Below, piece after piece: positions 33,700-43,489 of a DNA stretch of 47,378 nt. The stretch comes from Subtercola sp. (GTDB taxonomy: Bacteria; Actinomycetota; Actinomycetes; Actinomycetales; Microbacteriaceae). The stretch lies in NCBI GenBank assembly GCA_025463765.1, contig JAODBC010000063.1, positions 1 through 47,378 on the forward strand, in the 5' to 3' direction. The notes beneath the pieces were generated by a model, which was not told the origin of the DNA, did not search any database, and saw only the letters and a program-made list of their open reading frames with translations. The first letter of the stretch is position 1; each line of letters opens with the position of its first letter. The position numbers and the translations under genes are program-made.

Positions 33700-34614
33700 T
33701 CATGAGGTGAGCAGTTCGATGGCGTGCGGCAGGTCATCCGGAGTCTTGACGGCGACTGCCGGCACCCCCTTCAGCCCGCGCTTGGCGAGGCCGGTGAGAG
33801 CACCGGCAGGAGCGACTTCGATGATACCGGTGACCCCGGCGGCCGTGAACGCCTGCATGCAGCGATCCCAGCGCACGGGCGACGAGACCTGGCCGACCAG
33901 CAGGTCGACGAAGCTGTCGCCTGAGTCGACGACGCCGCCGTCACGATTGGTCCAGAGAGGAAGGGCCGGGTCGTGCGGCGTGAGCCCTTTGGCGACCTCG
34001 GTGAGCCGTTCGACTGCGGGCTGCATGTACTTCGTGTGAAAAGCGCCGGCAACCTGCAACGGAATGACCCGGGCACCGCGCGGCGCGGCTTCTTTGAGCG
34101 CCTCGAGAGCCGTCAGCTCACCGGCGACCACGATCTGGCCGCCGCCGTTGAAGTTGGCCGGGAACAGCCCGAGATCGTCGAGCACGGCCAGCAGTTCAGC
34201 TTCGTCGCCGCCGACGACGGCACTCATGCCGGTCGGCTGCAGGGCGGCGGCCGCCGCCATAGCGGCCCCGCGCTCGGTCACGAAGGTGACCGCGTCGACC
34301 TCCGTCAGCACTCCGGATGCCGCGGCAGCAGTGATCTCGCCGACCGAGTGCCCCGCGACACCGCCCACGCGCTTCTCGCGACCGTCTTCGAGAAGGGCGC
34401 GCAGTGTGAGCAAGCCGGCGGCGACGATGAGCGGCTGGGCGATCTTCGTATCGCGGATGGTCTCGGCGTCGCTCGTGGTGCCGTGCTTCAGCAGATCGAT
34501 TCCTGCGCAGTCTGAAATGGCCTCGAGGTGCTCGCGAAAACGCGGTTCGGCGACCCAGGGGTCGAGAAAGCCGGGGGTCTGAGAGCCCTGGCCTGGGCAG
34601 ACGATCACGATCAT
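33700..34614 (-). CDS. fabD: Malonyl-CoA:ACP transacylase
   Basis: A 304-residue transferase that loads malonyl groups onto ACP. Landmarks are VCPGQGSQTPGFLDPW at the start, KIAQPLIVAAGLL, the catalytic serine in VAGHSVGEITAAAASG near residue 93, and the His in VAGAFHTKYM near residue 198. First gene of the fab block. The 109-base gap upstream has a ten-base palindrome at 34662-34671 and is a likely control region. Confidence 0.95.
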   Translation of the reverse strand: MIVIVCPGQGSQTPGFLDPWVAEPRFREHLEAISDCAGIDLLKHGTTSDAETIRDTKIAQPLIVAAGLLTLRALLEDGREKRVGGVAGHSVGEITAAAASGVLTEVDAVTFVTERGAAMAAAAALQPTGMSAVVGGDEAELLAVLDDLGLFPANFNGGGQIVVAGELTALEALKEAAPRGARVIPLQVAGAFHTKYMQPAVERLTEVAKGLTPHDPALPLWTNRDGGVVDSGDSFVDLLVGQVSSPVRWDRCMQAFTAAGVTGIIEVAPAGALTGLAKRGLKGVPAVAVKTPDDLPHAIELLTS

Positions 34615-34661
34615 TGGTTCAGTCTTTCAAGAGTCGAGAAGAAATCGGTGTCGTTTTCTGA

Positions 34662-34671
34662 CGAACGTTCG
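34662..34671. promoter_or_regulatory. Perfect palindrome upstream of fabD
   Basis: CGAACGTTCG is a perfect ten-base palindrome about 48 bases before the fabD start, in the gap between the regulator and fabD. It may be an operator for the adjacent FasR-like regulator, but the known FasR box was not matched. Confidence 0.35.
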
Positions 34672-34723
34672 CCGGAATCGTTGTATGTGTCGCACGCACT
34701 CGGGCAGGTATTCGCTCGCCGGT

Positions 34724-35932
34724 TCACCGGCGCCGTGAACCCGGATCGGGCTCGTTCATGGAGCCCAAGATGAGTGCGGACTGCAGAATGAGCGCCTCGC
34801 GGGCGCCCGTCGCATCCCAGCCGATCACCTGCGAGACCCGCTTGAGGCGGTAGCGCACGGTGTTGGGATGCACGAAGAGCTCGCGCGCGGTGCCCTCGAG
34901 CGACCGGCCGTTGTCGAGGTAGCACCACAGTGTGGTCATGAGCTCAGGGCTCTGATCTTGCAGCGGTCGATAGACCCGGTTGACCAGGGTCGAGCGCGCG
35001 AGCGGGTCACCGGCCAAGGCACGCTCGGGCAGGAGGTCGTCGGCGTAGACCGGGCGCGGGGCGTTACGCCACGACTTCGCCACGGCGAATCCGGCGAGGG
35101 CCGCCTTGGCGCTTCGTGACGCATCGACGAGGCTCGGCACTTCGTGCCCGAGCACCAGGTGGCCGGGGCCGAAACCCGGCTCCAGCGCCTTTGCGATCTC
35201 CATGAACGAGAGCACGGGCGCGGGCGCGGTCGGGGTGATGTCCTCGTCGTCGGGTGCCCCTGCGGCCGGCTGTGATCGGCCGATCACCAGCACCAGCCTG
35301 CCGCCCTGCACACCGATGAGTACGTCGGCCTGCAGATGCCGGGCTGTTCGCCGAAGCTGATCGACGTCGAGCATGCGGGGAGTGGTTCCGACCAGCACAC
35401 TGACCTCACCGTGACCGTGCCAGCCGAGCGCGGCGATGCGGCTCGGCAGCTCGTCGTCGTACTCACCCGAGAGAATGGAGTCGACGACGAGGGCCTCGAG
35501 CCGGGCATCCCACAGCCCGCGTGCCTCGGCGGCACGGGCATAGACGTCTGCCGAGGCGAAGGCGATCTCGCGGGAGTAGAGAAGGATGGCCTCGCGCAGG
35601 TCTTGGTCGCCGTTTGCGATGCGTTGCTCGACGACCTCCACCACCACGCGGATGAGTTGCAGCGTCTGCTGCAGGCTCACCGAGCGCAGCAGCTCGCGTG
35701 GCGCCGAACCGAAGACGTCGGCCGCGATCCACGGGGTCGTGGTGGGGTCGTCGTACCAGCTGATGAAACTCTTGATGCCGGCCTGAGCCACCAAGCCGAC
35801 GGCCGAGCGCCTCCCTGGCGGCATGTCGCCGTACCAGGGAAGCGTCTCGTCGAGTCGCTTGATCGTCGCTGTCGAGAGTTCACCCGACACCGTTCGCAAC
35901 CATGCGAGGGTTTGTTCTTTCGTTTTGGCCAT
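34724..35932 (-). CDS. PucR/CdaR-type regulator, likely FasR-like activator of the fab operon
   Basis: A 402-residue regulator. The C-terminal PucR-type helix-turn-helix is LEGTARELFVHPNTVRYRLK near residue 350, and the middle has a GGDEF-like regulatory region including SVLVGTTPRMLDVDQLRR. In Streptomyces, FasR, a protein of this type encoded next to fabD-fabH-acpP-fabF, activates fatty acid genes. The same order here makes that role likely. The gene lies just downstream of aceE (14 bases), so the regulator may also be transcribed with pyruvate dehydrogenase. Confidence 0.9.
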   Translation of the reverse strand: MAKTKEQTLAWLRTVSGELSTATIKRLDETLPWYGDMPPGRRSAVGLVAQAGIKSFISWYDDPTTTPWIAADVFGSAPRELLRSVSLQQTLQLIRVVVEVVEQRIANGDQDLREAILLYSREIAFASADVYARAAEARGLWDARLEALVVDSILSGEYDDELPSRIAALGWHGHGEVSVLVGTTPRMLDVDQLRRTARHLQADVLIGVQGGRLVLVIGRSQPAAGAPDDEDITPTAPAPVLSFMEIAKALEPGFGPGHLVLGHEVPSLVDASRSAKAALAGFAVAKSWRNAPRPVYADDLLPERALAGDPLARSTLVNRVYRPLQDQSPELMTTLWCYLDNGRSLEGTARELFVHPNTVRYRLKRVSQVIGWDATGAREALILQSALILGSMNEPDPGSRRR

Positions 35933-35946
35933 GGGCGCCGTGAGCG

Positions 35947-38676
35947 TCAGCTCTCCCCGCCGGCCGAGCCCGACGTGCCCGCGGCGACATCGTGCAGGCT
36001 GTACTTGTCGATCGCCCAGGCGGGCGCGTTCGCATCGACCTCGCCACGAGCCGCGAGCTGCTCGAGAACACGAACCACCACAGAGGGACCGTCGATCTTG
36101 AAGAACCGGCGAGCCGCGGCGCGGGTGTCGCTGAAGCCGAAGTCGTCGGCACCGAGCGTTGCGTACTCACCCGGAACGAACTGGCGAATCTGGTCGGGAA
36201 TCGCGTGCATGTAGTCGCTGACGCCGATGAACGGGCCAGAAGACCCCGACAGCTTGTCGGTGAGGTACGGCACGCGCTTCTGGGCGTTCGGGTTCAAGAA
36301 GTTGAACTCCTCAGCTTTCAGCCCGTCGCGCCGAAGCTCGGTCCAGCTGGTGACCGACCAGACATCGGCCGACACGCCCCAGTCGTTCGCGAGCAGTTCC
36401 TGCGCCTCGAGAGCCCACGGCACGCCGACGCCCGAAGCGAGGATGTTCGCCTTGGGCCCGTTCGGCTGGCCGCCCTTGAGGTAGTGGATGCCCTTGATGA
36501 TGCCCTCAGCGTCGACGTTCTCCGGCTCGGCCGGCATGACCATGGGCTCGTTGTAGAGCGTGATGTAGTACATGACGTTCGGTTCGGCATGGGTTCCGCC
36601 GTACATCCGCTCGAGTCCAGAGCGCACGATGTGCCCGATCTCGTAGCCGTACGCAGGGTCGTACGACACCACGGCCGGGTTGGTCGACGCCAGCAGGTGG
36701 CTCTGACCATCCGCGTGCTGCAGGCCTTCGCCGGTGAGTGTGGTGCGACCGGCGGTGGCGCCCATGATGAACCCGCGGGTCATCTGGTCGCCGGCGGCCC
36801 AGAGGGCGTCGCCGGTGCGCTGGAAGCCGAACATCGAGTAGAAGACGTAAACCGGGATGAGCGGCTCGCCCTGCGTCGAATACGAGGTGCCCGCGGCGGT
36901 GAAGGCCGCAACTGCTCCGGCCTCGTTGATGCCGACGTGCACGATCTGGCCTTGCGGGCTCTCTTTGTAGGCGAGCAGCAGGTCGCGGTCGACACTGGTG
37001 TAGTGCTGGCCGTTCGGGTTGTAGATCTTCGCACTCGGGAAGAAGGCATCCATACCGAAGGTGCGGGCTTCGTCGGGGATGACCGGCACCACGCGGTTGC
37101 CGAAGTCTTTCGACCGCGTCATCTCTTTGAGCAGGCGCACGAAGGCCATGGTGCTGGCGATCTGCTGCGTGCCAGAGCCCTTCTTCATGATGGCGTAGGC
37201 CGAGTCGTCGGGCAGCGTGATGGCGGTGTGCTTCGTGCGGCGTTCTGGCACGTAGCCGCCGAGCGCACGACGGCGCTCGTGCATGTACTCGATGGCCTCG
37301 TCGCCTTCGCCCGGGTGGTAATACGGCGGGCTCCAGTGATCGTTCGCCTCGAGCTGCGCGTCGGTGATCGGCACGCGCATCTCGTCGCGGAACGCCTTGA
37401 GGTCTGGCAGCGACATCTTCTTCATCTGGTGGGTCGCATTGCGGCCGGCGAACGACTTGCCGAGACCGTAACCCTTGATGGTGTGCGCGAGGATGACCGT
37501 GGGCTGGCCCTTGTGCTCGCTCGCCGCCTTGAACGCGGCATACACCTTGTTATAGTCGTGCCCACCGCGCTTCAGGCCCCAGACCTGGTCATCGGTGTAG
37601 TTCTCGATGAGCTTCAGAGCGCGCGGGTCGCGGCCGAAGAAGTTCTCGCGAACGTAGGCGCCGTCTTCGGTCTTGTAGGTCTGAAAGTCGCCGTCGGGGG
37701 TCTGGTTCATGAGGTTGAGCAGCGCGCCGTCTTTGTCGTTGGCGAGCAGTTCATCCCACTCGCGGCCCCAGATGACCTTGATGACGTTCCAGCCGGCTCC
37801 GCGGAAGAAGCTCTCGAGCTCCTGAATGATCTTGCCGTTGCCACGCACAGGGCCGTCGAGACGCTGCAGGTTGCAGTTGATGACGAAGTTGAGGTTGTCG
37901 AGGCCTTCGTTCGCGGCGACCTGGAGCTGACCGCGGCTCTCGACCTCATCCATCTCGCCGTCGCCGAGGAACGCCCAGACCTGCTGGTCGCTGGCGTCTT
38001 TGATGCCGCGGTTGGTGAGGTACTTGTTCGACTGCGCCTGGTAGATGGCGTTGATGGGGCCGATGCCCATAGAAACGGTGGGAAACTGCCAGAACTCGGG
38101 CATGAGGCGGGGGTGCGGGTACGAGCTCAGGCCACCGCCCGGGTGCGACTTCTCTTGACGAAAGCCGTCGAGCTGGTCGGCGCTCAGCCGGCCCTCGAGA
38201 AAGGCGCGGGCATAGGTGCCGGGGGAGGCGTGGCCCTGCACGAAGATCTGGTCGCCGCCGCCCGGGTGGTCTTGGCCGCGAAAGAAGTGGTTGAAACCGA
38301 CTTCGTAGAGGCTGGCGCTCGACGCGTACGTCGAGATGTGGCCGCCGACAGCGATTCCGGGGCGCTGAGCGCGGTGCACGAGCATTGCGGCGTTCCACCG
38401 GATCCACGCGCGGTAGCGGCGCTCGATGTCTTCGTTGCCGGGAAACTCGGGCTCGTTCTCGGGGGCGATGGTGTTGATGTAGTCGGTGGTGGGAACCATC
38501 GGAACACCCAGGTGCAGCTCTTTGCTGCGCTTGAGCAGGCTCAGCATGATCTCTCGTGCGCGCCCGTGGCCACGTTCGGCCACCAGTGCGTCGAGAGACT
38601 CTGACCATTCGGCGGTTTCATCTGGATCGGAATCGATGTTCGTGACCGAATACGGGTCTTGGTCGTTGACAGCCAA
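35947..38676 (-). CDS. aceE: Pyruvate dehydrogenase E1 component, homodimeric type
   Basis: A 909-residue thiamine-diphosphate enzyme that decarboxylates pyruvate for the PDH complex, supplying acetyl-CoA. The TPP motif is [16 protein letters not shown] near residue 240 with the closing [24 protein letters not shown] and the [18 protein letters not shown] active-site stretch are typical, and [26 protein letters not shown] lies in the transketolase-like half. TTG 38676 is preferred to TTG 38682: only it has GAGAGG at a proper spacing (six bases). The complete length agrees with the family. Confidence 0.96.
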   Translation of the reverse strand: MAVNDQDPYSVTNIDSDPDETAEWSESLDALVAERGHGRAREIMLSLLKRSKELHLGVPMVPTTDYINTIAPENEPEFPGNEDIERRYRAWIRWNAAMLVHRAQRPGIAVGGHISTYASSASLYEVGFNHFFRGQDHPGGGDQIFVQGHASPGTYARAFLEGRLSADQLDGFRQEKSHPGGGLSSYPHPRLMPEFWQFPTVSMGIGPINAIYQAQSNKYLTNRGIKDASDQQVWAFLGDGEMDEVESRGQLQVAANEGLDNLNFVINCNLQRLDGPVRGNGKIIQELESFFRGAGWNVIKVIWGREWDELLANDKDGALLNLMNQTPDGDFQTYKTEDGAYVRENFFGRDPRALKLIENYTDDQVWGLKRGGHDYNKVYAAFKAASEHKGQPTVILAHTIKGYGLGKSFAGRNATHQMKKMSLPDLKAFRDEMRVPITDAQLEANDHWSPPYYHPGEGDEAIEYMHERRRALGGYVPERRTKHTAITLPDDSAYAIMKKGSGTQQIASTMAFVRLLKEMTRSKDFGNRVVPVIPDEARTFGMDAFFPSAKIYNPNGQHYTSVDRDLLLAYKESPQGQIVHVGINEAGAVAAFTAAGTSYSTQGEPLIPVYVFYSMFGFQRTGDALWAAGDQMTRGFIMGATAGRTTLTGEGLQHADGQSHLLASTNPAVVSYDPAYGYEIGHIVRSGLERMYGGTHAEPNVMYYITLYNEPMVMPAEPENVDAEGIIKGIHYLKGGQPNGPKANILASGVGVPWALEAQELLANDWGVSADVWSVTSWTELRRDGLKAEEFNFLNPNAQKRVPYLTDKLSGSSGPFIGVSDYMHAIPDQIRQFVPGEYATLGADDFGFSDTRAAARRFFKIDGPSVVVRVLEQLAARGEVDANAPAWAIDKYSLHDVAAGTSGSAGGES

Positions 38677-38875
38677 CGTCAACCTCTCTCTTTGGGGTTG
38701 TAGAGATCATTCAACTTCTGTGGTTCCGGTTCACGGATTCCACACCGTCGTCCAGCCTACTGAATCCGAATGCCCACAATCGCCCGCCGGGGGAAGTCAC
38801 GGCCTGTTGGAGGAATACACTAGCTACTTGGGTCTGACGGGCACGGTACTCGCAGACCGAAAGGAAACCGCCACA

Positions 38876-39349
38876 ATGGCACTCGAAAACGACACCTGGG
38901 CACCCGACTTCGAACTGTCGAACCAATACGGCGAGAAAATTCGCCTCAGCCAGTTCCGCGGAATCAAGCCCGTCGTACTCGTCTTCTACCCCCTCGCCTT
39001 CTCCGGTGTCTGCACGGGCGAGCTCTGCACGCTCGAAGACAACATCGCCATGTTCCGCGACAAGAGCGTCGAACTCATCGGCATCTCGGTCGATTCGAAG
39101 TCCACGCTGCGCGCCTGGAGCGAGCTCAAGGGCTTCGACTTCAACCTGCTCGCCGACTTCTGGCCGCACGGCGACGTCGCCAAAGACTACGGCGTCTTTC
39201 TCGAGAGCAAGGGCTTCTCGAACCGGGCCACCTTCGTCATCGACACCAAGGGCATCATCCGCGCCAGCTTCATCACCGCGCCGGGCGAGGCGCGCTCTAT
39301 CGAGGCGTATCGTGCGGCGCTCGAAGAGCTCGAGCCGCTGGCCGTCTGA
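38876..39349 (+). CDS. Peroxiredoxin, AhpE type
   Basis: A 157-residue thiol peroxidase. The active site is PLAFSGVCTGELCTLED near residue 40-55, with the peroxidatic Cys46 and a second Cys51. Threonine and arginine partners lie in the usual AFSGVCTGE and SNRATFVID segments. This matches actinobacterial AhpE, which reduces hydroperoxides and peroxynitrite. AAAGGAAA is upstream of ATG 38876. The gene is divergent from aceE across about 190 bases; a TACACT box near 38816 is a possible -10. The 3' flank holds short CGTCTGAG repeats (39353-39400). Confidence 0.9.
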   Translation: MALENDTWAPDFELSNQYGEKIRLSQFRGIKPVVLVFYPLAFSGVCTGELCTLEDNIAMFRDKSVELIGISVDSKSTLRAWSELKGFDFNLLADFWPHGDVAKDYGVFLESKGFSNRATFVIDTKGIIRASFITAPGEARSIEAYRAALEELEPLAV

Positions 39350-39522
39350 GCGTCAGAGCTTCGCAGCGTCTGAGCATCTCAGCGTCTGAGCGTCTGAGCC
39401 ACTGCGCTACGTCGAGGCGATGGGCTGACCCGCACCGGGCCGGGAAGTTCGGGCGCCATGGTGGTGGGCCGATGGCCCGGGCATCCGTTCTGGTACTGTG
39501 GTGACGCGCCTTCGGGCGTGAG

Positions 39523-39595
39523 GGGCCTTTAGCTCAGCTGGTAGAGCGCCACGTTTACACCGTGGATGTCATCGGTTCGAACCCGGTAGGGCCCA
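39523..39595 (+). tRNA. tRNA-Val (anticodon TAC)
   Basis: A 73-base cloverleaf: acceptor GGGCCTT/AGGGCCC, D arm AGCTCAGCTGGTAGAGC, anticodon stem CCACG/CGTGG around TTTACAC with TAC at 39556-39558, T arm TCGG/CCGG-type around TTCGAAC. Discriminator A; CCA not encoded. Confidence 0.97.
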
Positions 39596-39696
39596 CTGTG
39601 TTGCGGTCGATAGCGCTCGAAACGTGCACGAAATCCAACACGATTAGTGTTTTGAATTGTTCAGTTCAGTTCAGTCACTTCAGTGAGGTTTCTTTC

Positions 39697-41082
39697 ATGA
39701 CAGATCGTTCGCACGAGGCAGTCGGCCCGAATGAACCAGGCGGAAACGGCCTAGCGTTCGTGCAACGGCGTCGGCATCTCTCCCTCGTCACGACGATGCC
39801 GTTCATCAGCGAGTCCCGGTCGTGGCGTGAGTCGCCGCACTTCGTCGACGAAGTGGTCTCGCTCGAGCGCCATATCGCGCGAGCGAGAGCAGCCGAGGCG
39901 GCCAAGCTCGACGCAGTCTTCTACGTGGACTTCATCGGCCTGAATCGAACGGCGATCGCGGCCAACCCAGCCGTGCCCTTCGAGCCGATGACGGTCATGG
40001 GTGCCATCGCGGCGACCACGTCGAAGATCGGCCTGATCGGCACCGCCTCGACGATGTACAACTATCCGTTCAACGTCGCGCGGCAATTCGCCTCGATCGA
40101 CCAGCTCAGCGGCGGGCGCTCGGGCTGGAATGTCGTGACCTCGTTCAGCGCCGAGAAGAGCTTCGGCCTCGAAGCGCTGCCCGCTCCGGCCGAACGGTAC
40201 GCTCGCGCGCAGGAGTTTCTCGACGCCGTCATCGCGCTCTGGCAGAGCTGGCAACCCGACGCAGTGGTGGCGGATGCCCGGTCGGGCGTGTGGGCGGATG
40301 TGTCGCGCATCCATGATGTGCGCGTCGACGGTGAGTACATCACGCTCGACGCGGCGCTCGACGTGCCGCGCTCACCGCAGGGGCATCCGGTGGTCTTTCA
40401 AGCCGGAGCGTCAGCTGAGGGGATCGCGTTCGCCGGGCGGAACGCGGAGGCGATCTTCGCTGCGACGCCGGTCTTCACCATCGCCCAGGAGTATTACGCG
40501 GCGACGAAGGCCGCGGCCGTCGGCGCGGGTCGGGCGGCGGAATCCGTGATCGTTCTGCCGGGGGTGCACGTGTATCTCGGCGCTACCGATGCGGAGGCGT
40601 GGGGGTCGGCTCGCGCGGCGGCAGTGACCGAGCACCGCATTACGAGCATCCTGAAAGACCTCGAGGTGGAGTTTCCCGAACTCGATCTGAGTGGGCTGGC
40701 TCCCGACGCGCCGATACCGCCAGAGCGATTTCCGAGCCGCGAGCGGGTCGAGAAGTGGGGTGGCCGGCGCAGCCGGATCGAGGTGTACCGCCGGCTCGCG
40801 TTCGACGGCGCACCGACCCGACCGCCGACGTACCGGCAGTTTCTTGAACGCTCCGCGATCTCCGGACCGCACGCGGCGTTCATCGGCACGGTGCAGAGCG
40901 TCGCCGACGAGATGGAGCGCTGGTTCCGCGGGGGAGCGGCCGATGGGTTCACGCTGATCGGCGGCGACTCCGTGGCTGAACTCGATCGTGAGCTGCTGCC
41001 CGAACTGCGCCGCCGTGACCTGTTCCGTACCGACTATGAAGGCTCGACTCTGCGCTCGCACTTCGCGCTACCGGCTTCCTAG
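39697..41082 (+). CDS. LLM-class flavin-dependent monooxygenase (NtaA/SnaA/DszA family)
   Basis: A 461-residue bacterial luciferase-like monooxygenase that uses reduced FMN. Family features are SWRESPHFVDEVVSLERHIA near residue 40, a YNYPFNVARQFASIDQLSGG segment near 125, GWNVVTSFSAEKSFGL, PVVFQAGASAEGIAFAGRNA near 240, and FIGTVQSVADEMERWF near the end. Relatives act on chelators, sulfur heterocycles or antibiotics; the substrate here is unknown. A separate flavin reductase is needed and none is adjacent. The ATG was chosen with GAGG upstream. The leader contains TTCAG repeats and an AACAC/GTGTT dyad (39637-39651). Confidence 0.88.
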   Translation: MTDRSHEAVGPNEPGGNGLAFVQRRRHLSLVTTMPFISESRSWRESPHFVDEVVSLERHIARARAAEAAKLDAVFYVDFIGLNRTAIAANPAVPFEPMTVMGAIAATTSKIGLIGTASTMYNYPFNVARQFASIDQLSGGRSGWNVVTSFSAEKSFGLEALPAPAERYARAQEFLDAVIALWQSWQPDAVVADARSGVWADVSRIHDVRVDGEYITLDAALDVPRSPQGHPVVFQAGASAEGIAFAGRNAEAIFAATPVFTIAQEYYAATKAAAVGAGRAAESVIVLPGVHVYLGATDAEAWGSARAAAVTEHRITSILKDLEVEFPELDLSGLAPDAPIPPERFPSRERVEKWGGRRSRIEVYRRLAFDGAPTRPPTYRQFLERSAISGPHAAFIGTVQSVADEMERWFRGGAADGFTLIGGDSVAELDRELLPELRRRDLFRTDYEGSTLRSHFALPAS

Positions 41083-41185
41083 GCGTACTACCGGGGAGGT
41101 CGGTTGCATCGATGTGACCACGCACTGTAGTCGTCGAAATGGGGTGAGGCCCCCGTGGCGAAAGTGAAGTTGCTTAGTCAACCGC

Positions 41186-42169
41186 TTATGGCACGACGAT
41201 GATCTTCTTTCCGGCGTGCAGGCCTTCGTCGAAGCGGCGATGGGCATCGACGATGTGATCGAGATCGAAGGTCTGATCGATCGCGGGCCGAAGGATGCCC
41301 CGCTGAACTCCGGCGTGAAGGAAGGCTTCCATGCGCTTGATCACTTCGGGCTGTGCCAGGTACTCGAATCCGCGATAGCCGACCACGGTGACGCGTTCGT
41401 CGGCGGGCTGCGGTGTGGGTCGCTCGTCGAGGAATCCGGCCTCGACGAGAGTGCCTCCCGTGCGTGTCGCGTGCAGAAGCGCGGATTGGCCGGGGCCCCT
41501 GACCAGATCGAGGACGACGTCGACGCCGGCACCGTTGGTGTGGCGATGCACTGTGTCGACGATGTTCTCCTCGCTTTCGACAATGACCGATTCGGCGCCC
41601 GCGGCGAGGAGTTCGTCTGATTTTCCAGGGCCACGCGTGATGGCGATCGGAACGGCCCCCAGGGCGCGCGCGACCTGGATGGCCGCCCGTCCGACGCTGC
41701 CCGATGCGGCCGTAATGAGCACCGTGTCTCCGGCGTGCAGGCGCGCCAGCTCGACGAGCGCGCCGTAGGCGGTCGAGAACCCGACCCAGATCGCAGCCGC
41801 GGCGACGACATCGAGCTCACTTGGCCGCGCGATCACGTCGCCCACTGCAATCGTCGTGTATTCGGCATGCGCACCCCGCCCACCCGCATCCGCGATAGCG
41901 GTGATGATGACTGCGTCGCCGAGGCCGAAGCCGACGACACCCAGCCCGATCGCGTCGATGACTCCGGTGGCTTCGACACCCAGTCGAGCGTGGGGCAGAG
42001 ACCCCGCCACCAGCGGCGCCCCGGAACGCATCATCGCGTCGAGCGGATTGATGGCGAAGGCCTCGATCCTCACCCGTACCTCTCCCACTTGCGGTTCGAC
42101 GACGGGATCGTCAACGATGCGCAACACGTCGGGGCCGCCGAACTCATCGAAAACAACTACTCGTGGCAT
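41186..42169 (-). CDS. NADP-dependent oxidoreductase, zinc-independent MDR (quinone reductase-like)
   Basis: A 327-residue MDR protein: VVFDEFGGPDVLRIVD at the start, the GroES-like domain, then VLITAASGSVGRAAIQVARALG near residue 150 as nucleotide-binding loop, and HAGKKIIVVP at the end. Zinc ligands are missing, as in quinone reductases. It is divergent from the HxlR-type regulator across 75 bases, an arrangement in which the regulator usually controls the reductase in response to quinones, aldehydes or electrophiles. Confidence 0.88.
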   Translation of the reverse strand: MPRVVVFDEFGGPDVLRIVDDPVVEPQVGEVRVRIEAFAINPLDAMMRSGAPLVAGSLPHARLGVEATGVIDAIGLGVVGFGLGDAVIITAIADAGGRGAHAEYTTIAVGDVIARPSELDVVAAAAIWVGFSTAYGALVELARLHAGDTVLITAASGSVGRAAIQVARALGAVPIAITRGPGKSDELLAAGAESVIVESEENIVDTVHRHTNGAGVDVVLDLVRGPGQSALLHATRTGGTLVEAGFLDERPTPQPADERVTVVGYRGFEYLAQPEVIKRMEAFLHAGVQRGILRPAIDQTFDLDHIVDAHRRFDEGLHAGKKIIVVP

Positions 42170-42244
42170 GGTTTCTCCTCAGTTCTTCGCAAATCTCAGT
42201 ACTCGTTCACCACGCTACAGACGGGCTCGTTACCCAGAGGTACC

Positions 42245-42625
42245 GTGGATGACATGCATGAATCGATCGATCCTGTGTTTCTCTCCGACTGCCCCGCGCG
42301 GCTCGTGATGGAGATTCTTTCCGACAAATGGGCACCGCTCGTGGTCTACGGATTGAGTCGACAGCCTCGTCGGCACGGCGAACTCGTCGACCTCGTCGGA
42401 GGCATCTCCCGAAAGGTGCTCACCGACACGCTGCGACGACTGCAGGGATACGGGCTCGTCGAACGTCTCGAAAATGCGCCGAGGCAGATCTACTACCGCC
42501 TCACCGATCTGGGCCAGACCCTCGTCGAACCGATCGAGATACTCAATGACTGGGCGAGCGATCATGCGGATGCCATCACCGAGCAGGCCCTCCCAGTTCG
42601 GGCGTGCAGTACCGCCCACACGTGA
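42245..42625 (+). CDS. HxlR family transcriptional regulator
   Basis: A 126-residue winged-helix regulator. DCPARLVMEILSDKWAPLVVYGL at the N-terminus with a conserved cysteine, RRHGELVDLVGGISRKVLTDTLRRL as recognition helix and LERLENAPRQIYYRLTDLG as wing are typical of HxlR proteins, some of which sense electrophiles through the cysteine. GTG 42245 has AGAGG four bases upstream; ATG 42254 is an alternative start. Divergent from the quinone reductase, its likely target. Confidence 0.88.
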   Translation: MDDMHESIDPVFLSDCPARLVMEILSDKWAPLVVYGLSRQPRRHGELVDLVGGISRKVLTDTLRRLQGYGLVERLENAPRQIYYRLTDLGQTLVEPIEILNDWASDHADAITEQALPVRACSTAHT

Positions 42626-42660
42626 GAAGGGCCCCGACACAGTCGGGGCCCTTCTTCTCT
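42626..42660. terminator. Intrinsic terminator between HxlR and MhuD-like genes
   Basis: GAAGGGCCCCGAC (42626-42638) and GTCGGGGCCCTTC (42642-42654) form a perfect 13-bp stem with a three-base loop, followed by TTCTCT. The stem starts right at the HxlR stop and serves both facing genes. Confidence 0.9.
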
Positions 42661-42671
42661 CCTGGTCGCGA

Positions 42672-42998
42672 TTACTTCTTCGAACCGCCGGCGACCTCGT
42701 ACGACCAGAGTTCGCTGCTGACGCCGACATGGGCCGGAGCAGGCTGTCCCGAGCGTTCGGCTTCACTGCGGTGGCCGTGGCCGAAAGCGGGGGAGCTCAC
42801 CCAGGCCTGGAACGACTCGTCGTCGCTCCACCTGGTCACAACGAGCCAGGTCGTGCGATCATCCACTGGCTTCAGCAGTTCGAAGCCCTCGAAACCGGCC
42901 TGATCGTCGACGGCACCCGCGCGGGCGGCGAATCGTTGAGCGAGTTCGTCTCCGCTGTCGGCCGGAACGGTGATGGCGTTGATTTTGATGACGGTCAT
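42672..42998 (-). CDS. IsdG/MhuD-like antibiotic biosynthesis monooxygenase-fold protein, possible heme-degrading enzyme
   Basis: A 108-residue ABM-fold protein. TVIKINAITVP places an Asn at residue 7, GFEGFELLKPVDDRTTWLVV gives the ferredoxin-like strands, and SFQAWVSSPAFGHGHR gives histidines near residues 74-76. Mycobacterial MhuD has the same Asn7 and a His near 75, both of which are used for heme. The local alignment at the His has a small gap, so heme degradation is likely but not certain. ATG at 42998 was chosen because the family starts KINAI there. Confidence 0.8.
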   Translation of the reverse strand: MTVIKINAITVPADSGDELAQRFAARAGAVDDQAGFEGFELLKPVDDRTTWLVVTRWSDDESFQAWVSSPAFGHGHRSEAERSGQPAPAHVGVSSELWSYEVAGGSKK

Positions 42999-43110
42999 GT
43001 GTAGAGAGCCTGTCTGTGATGAGGTGGGTACGCGGTACAGATCACACCATCGTGTCACGCACCGCCGCAATGATGCTGAGACGTCAGCTTCGAGAAGTGA
43101 GGGAGTGCCG

Positions 43111-43425
43111 ATGTTCGGGCGAAATCGACGAAATACACCACCGCCGACCGATCAGGCGCCGTCGGTGGGGGTCGGCGCGCTCGTGACGGTCGGCGACGGT
43201 TCATCCACCGACTCCGGATGGGTCGGCCAGCCGACCGGAGTGGTGATAGCGCCCGGCGACAACGAGATGGCCGGGTACCCGGGCCTGGCACCCGGTGGTC
43301 CGGTGAGCTGGCTGATCGCCTTCGACGAGCCGGCCTACCGGGTGGGCAACGCGACGCCGTTCACCGACGGCACGGTCGCCAGTCGCTACGTGAGCCTGTT
43401 GCCGCTGACAGACCCGGCCGACTGA
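43111..43425 (+). CDS. Hypothetical small protein
   Basis: A 104-residue protein with a basic N-terminus (MFGRNRRNTPPPTDQ), then a beta-rich part (VGVGALVTVGDG, TGVVIAPGDNEMAGYPG, AYRVGNATPF) that looks like a small SH3- or KOW-type barrel. No family is named with confidence. GAGGGAG lies five bases before ATG 43111. The 3' side is a GAGCCGGGCCGGGT repeat. Confidence 0.7.
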   Translation: MFGRNRRNTPPPTDQAPSVGVGALVTVGDGSSTDSGWVGQPTGVVIAPGDNEMAGYPGLAPGGPVSWLIAFDEPAYRVGNATPFTDGTVASRYVSLLPLTDPAD

Positions 43426-43434
43426 ACCCACGCT

Positions 43435-43484
43435 GAGCCGGGTCGGGTTGAGCTGGGCCGGGTGAGCCGGGCCGGGTGAGCCGA
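43435..43484. repeat. 14-15-bp GC-rich tandem repeat
   Basis: GAGCCGGGTCGGGTT, GAGCTGGGCCGGGT, GAGCCGGGCCGGGT and GAGCCGAG follow one another in the gap between the 43111 gene and the facing DoxX gene. Confidence 0.8.
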
Positions 43485-43489
43485 GAGAG

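Noticed and set aside
35992..38604. An 870-codon ORF antisense to aceE
   Set aside because: aceE is intact with all motifs; the antisense frame is open only because of codon bias and has no recognisable domain.
39523..39595. tRNA-Val as an integration site for a mobile island
   Set aside because: No integrase, no repeat of the tRNA 3' end downstream and no phage genes were found in the window.
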